A stretch of DNA of 6,364 bases from Victivallales bacterium (GTDB lineage: Bacteria; Verrucomicrobiota; Lentisphaeria; Oligosphaerales; Oligosphaeraceae), in assembly GCA_017615955.1 (NCBI GenBank), contig JAFZZD010000678.1, positions 1 through 6,364 on the forward strand, given 5' to 3'. Shown one piece after another: positions 6,250 to 6,364 of the stretch (position 1 is the stretch's first letter; each line of letters starts with the position of its first letter). The position numbers were made by a program, and so were the translations under genes. The notes beneath the pieces were generated by a model. That model saw nothing but the letters and a program-made list of their open reading frames with translations, searched no databases and was not told the origin of the DNA.

Positions 6250-6337
6250 TCTTCTTTTCCAGAAAAAAGCACAAATGTCGTAATAGGGCACCAATGGCAT
6301 GCCTCTCGCCAGCACCATGCCTTGCAAGTTGCCGTAA

Positions 6338-6360
6338 GTAGCGACGGCTTTAGCATAGCG
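6338..6360. repeat. Diverged copy of the GGCTTTAGC repeat at the window edge
   Basis: GTAGCGACGGCTTTAGC followed by ATAGCG resembles GTAGCCGCTGGCTTTAGCC followed by AGCGG at 5064-5087: the shared blocks are GTAGC, GGCTTTAGC and AGCG, with changes and a 1-bp length difference in the arms. The stem is poorly preserved here. The rest of the 218 bp upstream of the Asp23 gene holds only its promoter and a GGCATGCC palindrome (6296-6303). Confidence 0.5.
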
Positions 6361-6364
6361 TACC

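Noticed and set aside
5736..6341. 201-aa plus-strand open frame over the Asp23 gene and its promoter
   Set aside because: It covers a strongly supported minus-strand gene and promoter, and its sequence has no recognisable domain.

Overview
The window carries two minus-strand transcription units, separated by a noncoding stretch with a hairpin terminator and palindromic repeats. I see no credible plus-strand gene, no RNA gene, no CRISPR array and no insertion sequence. The organism cannot be fixed from the sequence. An Asp23 envelope-stress protein with an AmaP-like membrane protein is typical of Firmicutes, but the pair also occurs in other phyla. The GC-rich 'GCCGCTGGCTTTAGCCAGCGG'-type intergenic palindromes remind me of genomes of the Planctomycetes/Lentisphaerota group. 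An anaerobic, perhaps gut-associated, bacterium is a low-confidence guess.

Right part (about 5157-6249, minus strand): a clear sigma70-type promoter (TTGACA, 16 bp, TACATT) drives an Asp23/Gls24-family gene with an acidic tail. A small AmaP-like protein follows, with one N-terminal membrane segment and a C-terminal conserved domain. Both genes have strong Shine-Dalgarno sites with 8-nt spacers. The unit ends in a strong rho-independent terminator just after the second gene.

Middle (4965-5156): noncoding. It holds two and a half copies of a GCCGCTGGCTTTAGCC unit, the last folding into an 8-bp hairpin, and a 14-bp perfect palindrome. A diverged relative of the repeat lies at the extreme right edge of the window.

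Left part (17-4964, minus strand): a tightly packed four-gene operon. In transcription order it encodes an M55 (DppA-type) zinc aminopeptidase, a short-chain dehydrogenase/reductase, a fumarate-reductase-like FAD flavoprotein and an Old Yellow Enzyme-type flavin oxidoreductase. Gaps are 13, 2 and 4 nt, so the genes are almost certainly co-expressed. The combination suggests release of a small molecule from an amide or peptide linkage, followed by redox steps on a carbonyl and on C=C bonds. The substrate cannot be read from the sequence. The operon may continue past the left edge, because the last gene stops 16 nt from it and no terminator is visible.
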